A stretch of DNA of 64,000 bases from Nitrobacteraceae bacterium AZCC 1564 (lineage in GTDB: Bacteria; Pseudomonadota; Alphaproteobacteria; Rhizobiales; Xanthobacteraceae): assembly GCA_036924835.1 (NCBI GenBank), contig JBAGRR010000001.1, positions 1,054,001 through 1,118,000 on the forward strand. The letters run 5' to 3'. Positions 29,085-37,681 of the stretch are shown piece by piece. Every line of letters starts with the position of its first letter. Position 1 is the stretch's first letter. The position numbers and the translations under genes are program-made. The notes below the pieces were generated by a model. It ran no database searches. It saw only the letters and a program-made list of their open reading frames with translations, and had not been told where the DNA came from.

Positions 29085-29251
29085 CTCGTGTGGCGTCTCG
29101 CAATTGCCGACCTGTCTTGCGGCTCGTCTCTTATCGGCAATTGCGAGACAGAAGCCACACTGGCATTTTGATTTTGCTAGTGTCCTTTCGTCTCCGAATA
29201 ACCGTGCGAGCGCGCGACAAATTGGTCGGTTATTCGGAGACGGGACACTAG
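29085..29251. repeat. composite bulged-hairpin repeat, two units (C, D)
   Basis: Unit C spans 29085-29163 and unit D 29177-29251, with a 13-base spacer (CATTTTGATTTTG). Unit C has the divergent stem core GTCTCGCAATTGCCGA with a four-base insertion on the right arm and imperfect tips (CTCG and CTGG). Unit D has core GTCTCCGAATAACCG with an extra TTT on the left arm. Its last CTAG supplies the TAG stop codon of the gene ending at 29248. The overall layout matches the other pairs, although the stem sequences are almost unrelated to them. Confidence 0.82.
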
Positions 29252-30210
29252 TCGATCCGGGCGCCGGAGTCCTTGGCAACCTTCTTCCACTTCGTAGTTT
29301 CCGTGGCGATGAAACTCGCCACCTCGGCCGGCGGCTGCCCGCCGGGTTGCGCGCCCATGTCTCGCAACCGCGCGACGATATTGGCGTCTTTCAGGATATC
29401 GCTGATTTGCCGATACAGCTTGTCACGAACCGCGGGCGGCGTGCCTTTGGGCACCATGAAGCCATACCACGTGGTGACGTCGTAGCCTTTCAGTCCGGCT
29501 TCCGCGAGCGTCGGCAGATCGGGGAAAAACGGCGAGCGCTCGGCGGTGCTGACCGCGAGTGCACGGACGCTGCCAGCCTGAATATGAGGCGTTGCCGATC
29601 CGCTGGTCTCGATGGCCATCTGAATTTGCCCTGCGATCAGATCGGTCATCATCGGCGCACCGCCCTTGTACGGTACATGCACCATATCTGCGCCCAACAT
29701 CGCCCGAAACAGTTCGCCCGACATGTGTTCGGTGCTGCCCGGCCCCGCCGAGCCGAAATTGATCTTGCCCGGATTGGCCTTGATGTAGGCGATCAACTCA
29801 CTGACGGTCTTCGCGGGCACCGAGGGATTCACGATCAGCACGTTGGGGACTTGAGCTGCCAGCGTGATCGGTTCGAAGTCCTTCTCAAAATCATACGGCA
29901 GTGACTTGTAGAGCCCCGGCGCCATCGTGTGAGCCACCGTGGCGAGAAAAATCGTGTAGCCATCCGGCGCAGCCTTCGCGACCATACCGGCCGCGAGCGT
30001 GCCTCCTGCCCCGGCGCGGTTCTCCACCACGACCGGCTGACCCAGCTTTTCGGTCAAGGCCTGTGCAATGGGCCGCGCGACCAGGTCCGTCGTGCCGCCC
30101 GCGGCAAACGGGACAACCAGCGTGATGGGGCGCGTCGGCCAGTCCTGCGCATATGCAGAACTGGACAACAGCAAGGCAACGAAAGCGAGTGCACTTCTAA
30201 CGAGAGACAT
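29248..30210 (-). CDS. tripartite tricarboxylate transporter-type binding protein (Bug family)
   Basis: This periplasmic binding protein has 320 residues from the ATG at 30210, with a signal peptide (MSLVRSALAF to SAYAQ). The mature protein starts WPTRPITLVVPFAAGGTTD, a hallmark of the TctC/Bug family that binds carboxylates. No membrane partners TctA or TctB are encoded in the window, so it is an orphan that may work with a distant transporter or as a sensor. It follows the UxaA-type gene by 44 bases. Its TAG stop lies in the CTAG tip of repeat unit D. Confidence 0.88.
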   Translation of the reverse strand: MSLVRSALAFVALLLSSSAYAQDWPTRPITLVVPFAAGGTTDLVARPIAQALTEKLGQPVVVENRAGAGGTLAAGMVAKAAPDGYTIFLATVAHTMAPGLYKSLPYDFEKDFEPITLAAQVPNVLIVNPSVPAKTVSELIAYIKANPGKINFGSAGPGSTEHMSGELFRAMLGADMVHVPYKGGAPMMTDLIAGQIQMAIETSGSATPHIQAGSVRALAVSTAERSPFFPDLPTLAEAGLKGYDVTTWYGFMVPKGTPPAVRDKLYRQISDILKDANIVARLRDMGAQPGGQPPAEVASFIATETTKWKKVAKDSGARID

Positions 30211-30254
30211 GCGGATCACTCCATTGCGTTGACGGCCATCCAAGTTGCTTCGGC

Positions 30255-31778
30255 TCACATCGTCGCGCCGAGAACCCATGGTGCGAATTCGGCTGCACCG
30301 AAATCGAATGCTTCGCTCTTGGTCTGCTCGCCGGATGCGACCCGCAGCATCAGATTGAAGATCCGCTCGCCGCACTCCTGCACGGTTTCATCACCATCGA
30401 GGATCGTGCCGCAGTTCACATCCATATCCTCTTCCATGCGCTTGAACATCGGCGTGTTGGTCGCAAGCTTAATAGACGGGGCGGGCTTGCAGCCGAACAC
30501 GCTGCCGCGACCGGTGGTAAAGCAGACAAGGTTTGCGCCACCCGCCACCTGGCCCGTTGCTGCAACAGGATCGAAACCCGGGGTGTCCATGAAGACAAAC
30601 CCCTTTTTGGTGACGGCTTCCGCATAGGCCACCACGTCAACCAGATTGGTGCTGCCGGCCTTTGCCATTGCGCCCAACGACTTCTCAAGAATGGTCGTCA
30701 GACCGCCTGCCTTGTTGCCGGGGCTCGGGTTGGAATCCATCTCCGCACCTTCACGTGCGGTGTACTCCTCCCACCAGCGCATCAGTGCCACGAGCTTTTC
30801 GCCAACCTCGCGGCTCACGGCGCGTCGTGTCAGGAGATGCTCCGCGCCATAGGTTTCAGGCGTCTCCGACAGAATGACTGTGCCGCCGTGCCGCACCAGC
30901 AGATCGCTGGCCGCACCGAGCGCGGGATTTGCCGACACCCCAGAATAACCATCCGAGCCGCCACACTGCAGGGCGACAGTCAATTCGCTCGCCGAACAGG
31001 CTTCACGTTTCACCTTGTTGGAATCAGCAAGCACCTCACGGACGAAAGCAACTCCCGCCTCGACCGTCTTGCGCGAACCACCGATCTCCTGGATGTCCAT
31101 GGCGCGCAACCGTCCGGCCAGCTTCTGCTCTTCCATGAAACCACCGATCTGGTTGATCTCGCATCCGAGACCAAGCACGATCACATGAGAAAAGTTCACA
31201 TGCCGCGCGTAGCCGCCGAGCGTGCGCCGGAGCACCGTGAGCGGCTCAAGCTGCGTCATCCCGCATCCGGTCTTGTGCGTCAGCGCGACCACGCCGTCGA
31301 CATTGGGAAAGTCCGCCAGCGGATCATGTCCCGTAAACGGATTCTTCTTGAACACATCCGCGACGAGACCTGCCACATGCGCACTGCAATTCACGCTGGT
31401 GAGAATGCCGATGTAATTGCGCGTGGCGACGCGCCCATCCGGGCGGCGAATCCCTTGGAATGTCGCGGGCAAGTCGAAATTCGGCGTTGGCTTGACGTCC
31501 ACGCCCCATGCATAGTCCTTTGAAAATTCACCCATGCCGAGGTTCTGCACGTGGACGTGTTGTCCCGGCGCGATCGGCTTGGTCGCGAAACCGATGATCT
31601 GGCCATAACGCCTGACCGGTTCACCGACTGAGATTGGCTTCACGGCAACCTTGTGCCCGGCAGGAATTCGTTCGGTCGCGGTGATCCCTTGTGCGACTTC
31701 CACGCCAGGCAATAGCGCCGCGCGGGCAATGACCACGCTGTCGTCAGAATGCAACCGAATGACAGGTGCAGGCGCCAT
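30255..31778 (-). CDS. UxaA/GarD-family sugar-acid dehydratase
   Basis: This 507-residue protein belongs to the altronate/galactarate dehydratase family, which removes water from hexonates or hexarates using Fe2+. The N-terminal SAF domain occupies about residues 1-90. The catalytic part follows, with RNYIGI, KTGCGM and CGGSDGYSGVSANP, which are family motifs. A GFVFMDTPG stretch and a cysteine in DVNCGTILDGDETV are also typical. Altronate and galactarate dehydratases are hard to tell apart by eye, so no symbol is given. It heads the leftward unit with the Bug-type binding protein. Confidence 0.83.
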   Translation of the reverse strand: MAPAPVIRLHSDDSVVIARAALLPGVEVAQGITATERIPAGHKVAVKPISVGEPVRRYGQIIGFATKPIAPGQHVHVQNLGMGEFSKDYAWGVDVKPTPNFDLPATFQGIRRPDGRVATRNYIGILTSVNCSAHVAGLVADVFKKNPFTGHDPLADFPNVDGVVALTHKTGCGMTQLEPLTVLRRTLGGYARHVNFSHVIVLGLGCEINQIGGFMEEQKLAGRLRAMDIQEIGGSRKTVEAGVAFVREVLADSNKVKREACSASELTVALQCGGSDGYSGVSANPALGAASDLLVRHGGTVILSETPETYGAEHLLTRRAVSREVGEKLVALMRWWEEYTAREGAEMDSNPSPGNKAGGLTTILEKSLGAMAKAGSTNLVDVVAYAEAVTKKGFVFMDTPGFDPVAATGQVAGGANLVCFTTGRGSVFGCKPAPSIKLATNTPMFKRMEEDMDVNCGTILDGDETVQECGERIFNLMLRVASGEQTKSEAFDFGAAEFAPWVLGATM

Positions 31779-31866
31779 GAGGGTCTCCCGTTATAACTTT
31801 GGCTTTGTCGTTATCGCCGGGTGTCTTTTCCGGCTTGCTTCATTTGTATCGTATAGCAGAAAAGGG

Positions 31867-31900
31867 GATGCCCGGCGCGAAGCCGGGCATCTCTCGTTTT
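31867..31900. terminator. intrinsic terminator, probably bidirectional
   Basis: A 10-bp stem (GATGCCCGGC, with its complement at 31882-31891) is flanked by T-rich sequence on the right and by AAAAGG on the left, which reads as a T run on the opposite strand. It would stop leftward transcripts coming through from the aldolase gene. Confidence 0.7.
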
Positions 31901-31904
31901 GTTC

Positions 31905-32235
31905 CTAGTGTGGCGGCTCTGACGTTCCTTTCAGTTTTGCTGCGCACTCTTCGAAGGAACGTCAGAGCCAAAAGCCACACTAGTGGAGTGGATTTGACAT
32001 TCGCTAGCTACCCGGTCGCGAGTACGTCAAGCGAATGTCAAATCCAAAACTCCACTAGAAACTTATATTTGCTAGTGGTCCTTTGATTCTAACATTCGCA
32101 GAAGGTGCCTGCCGAACGGGGTGCGAATGTTAGAATCGGACCACTAGAGTTTCGTATTTGCTAGTGTTCCTTTGGTTCTGACATTCGTAAAGTGCCCGCT
32201 GCGAGGTGGTACGAATGTCAGAACCGGAACACTAG
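31905..32235. repeat. four-unit composite bulged-hairpin repeat (E, F, G, H)
   Basis: Units are E 31905-31983, F 31980-32058, G 32072-32147 and H 32161-32235. E and F share one CTAG tip. F-G and G-H are separated by 13-base spacers (AAACTTATATTTG and AGTTTCGTATTTG). E and F have a TTTT insertion on the right arm, G and H a TTT insertion on the left arm. Stem cores are GGCTCTGACGTTCCTT, GGATTTGACATTCGCT, GATTCTAACATTCGCA and GGTTCTGACATTCGTA; arms match within a unit, not between units. The whole array occupies the gap between the UxaA-type gene and the aldolase gene. Confidence 0.88.
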
Positions 32236-32242
32236 TGAAGGC

Positions 32243-33019
32243 TTACGCCTTCCCGCCGGAATTCTTACGCGTTTCCGCGACGTGGCTCTTGGCAGACATC
32301 GCCAGCAATCCACTGTCATTCAAGATCGTGACCAGCTTGAACCCGCGCTGGATCGCAAGGATTGCGCCAGCCGCACCGCTGCAGTGGATGCCTGGGAAGA
32401 TGCCGCGCTTCTCGCAAGCCTTTACGACCTTCTCGTAGATCGCGAGCATTTCAGGCTCAGTCCGGTCCAGCGTCGGATGCAGGCCATAGGAGAACCCAAG
32501 ATCTGACGGACCAATGTAAACACCCGCGATGCCCGGCACGTCGAGAATGGATTCCAGATTCTCGACTGCCGTCTTGGTCTCGATCATCGGAATGCACAAC
32601 GTCTCTTCATTGGCGGTCTGCTGGTAGGTGCCCGCCGAGCCGTACATCATGGCGCGGATTGGTCCGTTGCTGCGCGCACCGCGCGGCGGATATTTACAAT
32701 AAGAGACAAACCGTTCCGCCTCTTCCTTGGTGTTGATCATCGGACAAATCACACCATAGGCGCCGCCATCCAGCACCTTGCCGATGATGCCGGGCTCATT
32801 CCATGGCACGCGGACCATCGGCGTGACCGGATGGGCCTGCATTGCCTGGAAGCACTGGATCATCGACTGATAGTCCTGCACGCCGTGCTGAATATCAACG
32901 GTGACGCTGTCGAAGCCACACTGCGCCATCACTTCGGCGGAGAATCCCGACGGGATCGCAAGCCACGCGTTGACGACGACTTTGCCGGCCGCCCAGATTT
33001 CCTTGACCTTATTTGCCAT
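32243..33019 (-). CDS. HpcH/HpaI-family class II aldolase
   Basis: This Mg2+/Mn2+-dependent aldolase of 258 residues cleaves 2-keto-3-deoxy acids to pyruvate plus an aldehyde. Typical family segments include VTVDIQHGV, MVRVPWNEPG, the CPMINTKEEAE stretch, PMIETKTAVEN with the metal-binding glutamate, and GPSDLGFSYG with the metal-binding aspartate. The ATG at 33019 is preferred; a longer frame from 33085 adds 22 residues with no match. It could act on unphosphorylated products of the dehydratases, giving a route parallel to kdgK-eda. The Ldh_2 gene lies upstream, 89 bases away, in the same direction. Confidence 0.87.
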   Translation of the reverse strand: MANKVKEIWAAGKVVVNAWLAIPSGFSAEVMAQCGFDSVTVDIQHGVQDYQSMIQCFQAMQAHPVTPMVRVPWNEPGIIGKVLDGGAYGVICPMINTKEEAERFVSYCKYPPRGARSNGPIRAMMYGSAGTYQQTANEETLCIPMIETKTAVENLESILDVPGIAGVYIGPSDLGFSYGLHPTLDRTEPEMLAIYEKVVKACEKRGIFPGIHCSGAAGAILAIQRGFKLVTILNDSGLLAMSAKSHVAETRKNSGGKA

Positions 33020-33108
33020 TCGCTCGTTTCCAATTTCTGTTCTGATTTTTGTTTCACTCGGGCGAACATCATGAACATCATGCATGGACCGCCCTCCGGT
33101 TGATGGTG

Positions 33109-34194
33109 TTATCCGACAGCCTTCGCAATGGCCGCGTCATCGATTCCAACCGAGCGTGCAGTGGCCGTGATCGAATTCCAGGTTTCCTCGGTTAGCGGCA
33201 CGCCGTTCTTGGTGCGCTCAGCGCGCGTCGCGGACTCGGGCTCGCCGGGAATGAGAACCGCGTCGTGGCCTTGCGCCAGCTTGCTGTCCTTGAAGTAGGC
33301 AATATAGCGGGCCACCTCGCCGTCGAAGAAATGCTCGGGATCCACACGCTTCGGATCGATGTAGATCGCCAGCATGCCGTTGGAGAAACGGCGGTCCGGC
33401 TTGGTTGCACCGTTGCCGGTGAGCGCGCCGCCCAGCAATTCGCACATCAGCGCCAGACCTGAGCCCTTGTGCTCGCCAAATGCACGGATCGCGCCTTTGC
33501 CCTGCGCATGGACACGCGGACCGTTCGGCTCATATGGCCCATACAAAACGTGAGGATCCTCACTCAGGCTGCCATCTTCGTCGACCAAGGCGCCCTTCGG
33601 CAGCTTCTTGCCGCCACGACTCGCCACCATCACCTTGCCTTCAGCGACGATGGAGGTCGCGAAGTCGAGCACGACCGGATCTTTGCCGGGACGCGGAATG
33701 CCGACGCAATAAGGAGCTGTGGACAGCTTGCGGGCAACGCCGCCATAAGGCGCAACCAGGATCGAGCCGGCCGCGTTGACGAAGTAAATCGAGATCAAGC
33801 CTTCCGCTGCCGCCATTTCCGCCCAGTCGCCCACGCGTCCGAGGTGGCCAGAATTGCGCAGCGTCATGGCCGCAAGCCCGTTGGCTTTGCACTTCTCGAT
33901 GCCGATCGCGACGGCCTGCGGCGTCACGGTCTGTCCGTAGCCAAATCCACCATCGACAACGACCAGCGACGGCGTATCGACCGTGAGCTTGATCTTCTGG
34001 TCAGGAATAATGACCCCTTCCTTGGCCCATTTCACATATTGCGGCACGCGGATCACACCGTGGCTGTCATGCCCGGTGAGGTTTGCGGTCGTCAGATATT
34101 TAGCGATGCGCTCTGCTTCGGCTTTTGACGACCCTGCACGCGAAAAGATGTCAGCGACAAAGTCGATGAGCTTCTGAACTTGTAGTGTTACCAT
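33109..34194 (-). CDS. Ldh_2 (malate/L-lactate dehydrogenase) family oxidoreductase
   Basis: This 361-residue protein belongs to the NAD(P)-dependent 2-hydroxy acid dehydrogenase family with its own fold, unrelated to classical LDH. It shows LTGHDSHGVIRV near residue 40 with the catalytic histidine region, ATLRNSGHLGR-like AMTLRNSGHLGRVG, and FGEHKGSGLALMCELLGGAL in the C-terminal half. Members reduce or oxidise 2-oxo/2-hydroxy acids, including sugar-acid derivatives. It starts 2 bases after the LivF stop, so it belongs to the same leftward unit as the Liv-type importer and the aldolase. Confidence 0.87.
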   Translation of the reverse strand: MVTLQVQKLIDFVADIFSRAGSSKAEAERIAKYLTTANLTGHDSHGVIRVPQYVKWAKEGVIIPDQKIKLTVDTPSLVVVDGGFGYGQTVTPQAVAIGIEKCKANGLAAMTLRNSGHLGRVGDWAEMAAAEGLISIYFVNAAGSILVAPYGGVARKLSTAPYCVGIPRPGKDPVVLDFATSIVAEGKVMVASRGGKKLPKGALVDEDGSLSEDPHVLYGPYEPNGPRVHAQGKGAIRAFGEHKGSGLALMCELLGGALTGNGATKPDRRFSNGMLAIYIDPKRVDPEHFFDGEVARYIAYFKDSKLAQGHDAVLIPGEPESATRAERTKNGVPLTEETWNSITATARSVGIDDAAIAKAVG

Positions 34195-34196
34195 TG

Positions 34197-34931
34197 CTAG
34201 ACGTTTGCCTTCGTATGGCCGCCTAGATAAGCGGCTCTGATTGCTTCGTTACCCCACAGCTCGTCGGGCTTTCCGCCGAGAGCGAGACGACCGGTTTCCA
34301 GGACATACCCATAATCGGCGACGGACAATCCCATTCGCGCATTTTGTTCAACAAGTAAAACTGTTGTGTTGCGGCGGATCTCGGCAATGATCCGAAACAC
34401 CGCCTGCACGATGACCGGGGCAAGCCCTAGGGAAGGTTCGTCCAGCAGCAGCAGGCGCGGCTTGGCCATCAGACCGCGCGCCACCGCCACCATCTGCAAT
34501 TGCCCGCCGGACAGCGTCCAGCCCAGCTTGTCCGAAAAGGCCCGGATGTCCGGAAACAGGTCGAACATCGCATCGGCCTCGCGCGACAGTGCAGCCGCTC
34601 CGACCTTGCGGTTCGATGCGCCGAGCATGATGTTTTCTTTGACAGTCAAGCCGGGAAAGACGCGCCTGCCCTCCGGCACATGAGAAATCCCAAGCCGGAC
34701 AATCTGCTCCGGCCCAAGTCCCACGACCGATTTGCCATCGAACAGGATTTCACCAGCGCTTGGCTTCGTGAGCCCCGAAATCGCGCGCAGCGTGGTGGAT
34801 TTGCCGGCTCCGTTGGAGCCGAGGAGCGTCACCACCTGCCCCTCTTCCACCTTCAATGAGACGCTGCGCAGCGCTTCGATTTCGCCGTAACGGACGACAA
34901 GGTCCTTGATCTCAAGCAGGGCCATGTTCAC
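34197..34931 (-). CDS. livF: branched-chain amino acid-type ABC transporter ATPase
   Basis: This is the second ATPase of the Liv/HAAT importer, 244 residues. Walker A is GSNGAGKST, the signature LSGGQLQMVAVARG, and Walker B LLLLDEPSLGLAP. The GTG at 34931 overlaps the stop of the fused gene as GTGA; an ATG at 34925 is an alternative two codons later. The catabolic setting suggests the real substrate may be a sugar acid or other carboxylate and not an amino acid. Liv-type systems are known to take up many kinds of compounds. Confidence 0.9.
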   Translation of the reverse strand: MNMALLEIKDLVVRYGEIEALRSVSLKVEEGQVVTLLGSNGAGKSTTLRAISGLTKPSAGEILFDGKSVVGLGPEQIVRLGISHVPEGRRVFPGLTVKENIMLGASNRKVGAAALSREADAMFDLFPDIRAFSDKLGWTLSGGQLQMVAVARGLMAKPRLLLLDEPSLGLAPVIVQAVFRIIAEIRRNTTVLLVEQNARMGLSVADYGYVLETGRLALGGKPDELWGNEAIRAAYLGGHTKANV

Positions 34932-36706
34932 TCCGTCCCGAGATAGGCTGAGATGACGTCGGGCTGCTGCAGCACCGCCAGTGATTCACCGTCCGCAATG
35001 CGGCGGCCAAAGTTGAGAACAGTGATGTGCTGAGCCGCCTCACGCACCAGCGTCATGTCATGATCGATGATCAGAATGGTGAGCCCCTGCGCAGCGATGC
35101 GCTTCAGAAGGTCATGCAGCTCGACCTTCTCAGTGGAGTTCAAACCTGCCGCCGGTTCGTCCAGCAGCAGAAGCGTCGGATTTCCGGCGAGCGCGCGGGC
35201 GATTTCGATCAGACGCTGATGGCCATACGAGAAGCTGGAAACAAGCTCATTCGCACGTGCTCCCAGCCCGACGAACGACAGGGCCGACACGGCTCGTTGA
35301 GTCAGCTCGTCTTGGCCACCCTTGCCGATCAACGTATTGCCAGGCCGCTCGGCACCAATCACAACGTTTTCAAGCGCCGTCATCGATCGAAACAGACGGA
35401 TGTTCTGGAACGTACGTCCCAATCCCGCCTCCGTGCGTTGATGGGGCGGCATGTTCGTGATGTCCGTGCCATCCAGCACGATCTTGCCGGACGTGACCTT
35501 GTAGAGGCCGGACAACATGTTCAGCGTTGTGGTTTTGCCCGACCCGTTCGGACCGATCAACGCATGAACGCCGCCGCGGCGGACAGACAGATCGACCTTG
35601 TCGACAGCTTTCAGACCACCGAAGTGCTTGGATAACCCGGTCACCTCGAGGACCATATCGCCCCCGGTCGTGGCAGGCGTAAGCTTCAGCGCCGGCCCCG
35701 CTGGAGGAGATGCGACCTTCGCCCGCCACTTGGCGGCGATGTCCTGGACAAAGCCCCAGATGCCGTCCGGCATGAACCGAATGATCAGGATGACAAACAG
35801 ACCGTAGATGGCGAGATAAAGCCCCGGGACGTTTTTGAGAAAGCGCAGCCATTCTGGAATGAGAATGAGCAGGCCCGTGCCGATGACCGCGCCTATCGGC
35901 GACGCGACGCCGCCAAGAAGCGCCATCGTGAGGAAGACGATGGATTCCGCGAATGAGAACTGGTCGGGACTGACATAAGAGAAACCGCCCGCAAACAGTC
36001 CGCCGCCGACGCCACCCAGCAGAGCACAAATCGCAAAGGCTGCGACCTTGGTCCGAAAAATGTCGATGCCAGCGACGCCTGCAGCAAGTTCATTGTCCCG
36101 CACCGCGCGCATCGCCCGGCCCATCCGCGTGTCAGGCAACTGCCAGATGATGTATCCGATCACCGCAAGTGCCGCGACGCAGAAGGCAAGGAATGATTGC
36201 TGGGTTGGAAACAGCGCCGGTCGCCCAATTCTTGAGATGCCATCGGGGCCGCGTGTGAGCCAGATCGCATTGATCATCACGAGCGTCACGATCTGCTGGA
36301 ACGAGATCGTGACCATCGCGAGATAGTGGCCGCCCAATTTGAGCGTGCTCATGCCAAGGAATGCGCCCGCTGCGAGCGCTAGGAGCGCGCCCGCAATGAG
36401 GCAAAGCCAGAAATTGAGCTGATAATCGGCGGTGCCGAGACCGACGATATACGCGCCCAATCCAAAGAAGGCCGCCTGTGCAAGGTTGATCTGTCCGCAC
36501 AATCCCAGCACGACCGTTAACCCGAACACCGCGACGGCAAATGTCGTAGCCTGCATCAGGATATTCAGAACATAACCATCGAAATTCATTGTCGCTGCAA
36601 CCACAACGGCAATCGCAGCGACAACGAAATAAGGCGCATGCCGCAACAGCGACGGCGTCGAGCGCGCGGGAGCGCTTACGGATACGTTTTCGCTCGGTAC
36701 AGTCAT
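34928..36706 (-). CDS. livM-livG: fused LivM permease and LivG ATPase
   Basis: This single 592-residue chain has a LivM-type permease at about 1-330 (nine or so hydrophobic segments, with the FFGLGAYI and MRAVRDNELAA motifs) and a LivG-type ATPase at about 350-592. The ATPase has Walker A GPNGSGKTTT, the signature FSYGHQRLIEIARAL and Walker B LLLLDEPAAGLNS. In most Liv systems these are two proteins, as in the second importer in this window at 45045-48596. The fusion fixes a 1:1 ratio. It overlaps livH by ATGA and livF by GTGA. Confidence 0.92.
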   Translation of the reverse strand: MTVPSENVSVSAPARSTPSLLRHAPYFVVAAIAVVVAATMNFDGYVLNILMQATTFAVAVFGLTVVLGLCGQINLAQAAFFGLGAYIVGLGTADYQLNFWLCLIAGALLALAAGAFLGMSTLKLGGHYLAMVTISFQQIVTLVMINAIWLTRGPDGISRIGRPALFPTQQSFLAFCVAALAVIGYIIWQLPDTRMGRAMRAVRDNELAAGVAGIDIFRTKVAAFAICALLGGVGGGLFAGGFSYVSPDQFSFAESIVFLTMALLGGVASPIGAVIGTGLLILIPEWLRFLKNVPGLYLAIYGLFVILIIRFMPDGIWGFVQDIAAKWRAKVASPPAGPALKLTPATTGGDMVLEVTGLSKHFGGLKAVDKVDLSVRRGGVHALIGPNGSGKTTTLNMLSGLYKVTSGKIVLDGTDITNMPPHQRTEAGLGRTFQNIRLFRSMTALENVVIGAERPGNTLIGKGGQDELTQRAVSALSFVGLGARANELVSSFSYGHQRLIEIARALAGNPTLLLLDEPAAGLNSTEKVELHDLLKRIAAQGLTILIIDHDMTLVREAAQHITVLNFGRRIADGESLAVLQQPDVISAYLGTE

Positions 36707-37578
36707 GCTTTCTCCGCGACGCGTTCGCCGAAGATGCCTTGCGGACGAAATACCAGGAACAGGATGAGCACCATGAACGCGAATGCATCCTTGTACGGCA
36801 CAGAGATGTAAGCTGCGCCGAACGTCTCAATGATGCCGAGTGCAAGGCCACCGATGATCGCACCGGTGACATCACCAAATCCGCCGATGATGGTGGCCGC
36901 GAATGCTTTCAGCGCAATCGTCGAGCCCATCTGGATGGAGACAAAGAGAATCGGCGCAACGAGGATGCCCGCGAGGCCGCCAAGCACTGCAGAATAGATG
37001 AAGGTGATCATGATCATCGTCGACACGGAAATGCCAAGCAGCGAGGCCATTTCCTTGTCCTGGGATGTGGCCTGCAGCTTCTTTCCGATCATCGTGTGTT
37101 CGAAGAACCAGAAATTGAACACCACGAGCGCGAGAGTGACCGCGATGATCAGCAGATACTGGCTATCGAGATAGACCGGGCCAAGCTGGATGCCAGGTGT
37201 TGAGAACCACCCTTCCAGCACCTGCGGCGCGGGCCCATAGATCGCCAGCACGGAATTCGCGAGCAAGATCGACGCGCCGATGGTCGCGATGATGACTGGT
37301 AAGTACGTTCGATGACGCAGCGGATAATAAACGCCGAGATTGAAGATCACGCCGAGCAAAGCCATGCCGGCAAGCGCAATCAAAAACGACAGCCAGTATG
37401 GCCATCCCAGGTCGAACGAGAACACAACCATGAGATAGGCGGCGACCATCGAGAATTCGCCCTGCGCGAAGTTCACGACGTTGGTTGCACGGAAGATCAG
37501 CACAAAGCCGAGCGCCACCAGCGCATACACCGAACCAATGCCGATGCCCGTAAAGAGCAACTGAAGGATCTGATCCAT
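36703..37578 (-). CDS. livH: branched-chain amino acid-type ABC transporter permease
   Basis: LivH forms half of the importer channel. The 291-residue protein has about eight hydrophobic segments, the N-terminal GIGIGSVYALVALGFVLIFR that characterises the family, and the cytoplasmic ATPase-contact loop TSQDKEMASLLGI. It overlaps the LivM-LivG fusion by four bases. Upstream, a GC-rich hairpin at 37651-37676 lies between the binding-protein stop and this start, as in the other importers in the window. Confidence 0.92.
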   Translation of the reverse strand: MDQILQLLFTGIGIGSVYALVALGFVLIFRATNVVNFAQGEFSMVAAYLMVVFSFDLGWPYWLSFLIALAGMALLGVIFNLGVYYPLRHRTYLPVIIATIGASILLANSVLAIYGPAPQVLEGWFSTPGIQLGPVYLDSQYLLIIAVTLALVVFNFWFFEHTMIGKKLQATSQDKEMASLLGISVSTMIMITFIYSAVLGGLAGILVAPILFVSIQMGSTIALKAFAATIIGGFGDVTGAIIGGLALGIIETFGAAYISVPYKDAFAFMVLILFLVFRPQGIFGERVAEKA

Positions 37579-37650
37579 GAAAATCGACTTTCGGGATTCT
37601 TTGGCACAGCTGGAAGATTAGCCGGCTCTATCGAGACGCGCAGAGGAAGT

Positions 37651-37676
37651 ACGGCGGCCCCGTCAGGAGCCGCCGT
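37651..37676 (-). promoter_or_regulatory. intercistronic hairpin between binding protein and livH
   Basis: An 8-bp stem (ACGGCGGC, with its complement) and a ten-base loop lie six bases after the binding-protein stop. There is no T run. Its position suggests mRNA stabilisation or attenuation. Confidence 0.5.
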
Positions 37677-37681
37677 CACGA

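Noticed and set aside
31905-32235. CRISPR array
   Set aside because: The repeating units are palindromes with differing stems and short AT-rich spacers, not identical repeats with unique spacers, and no cas genes are present.
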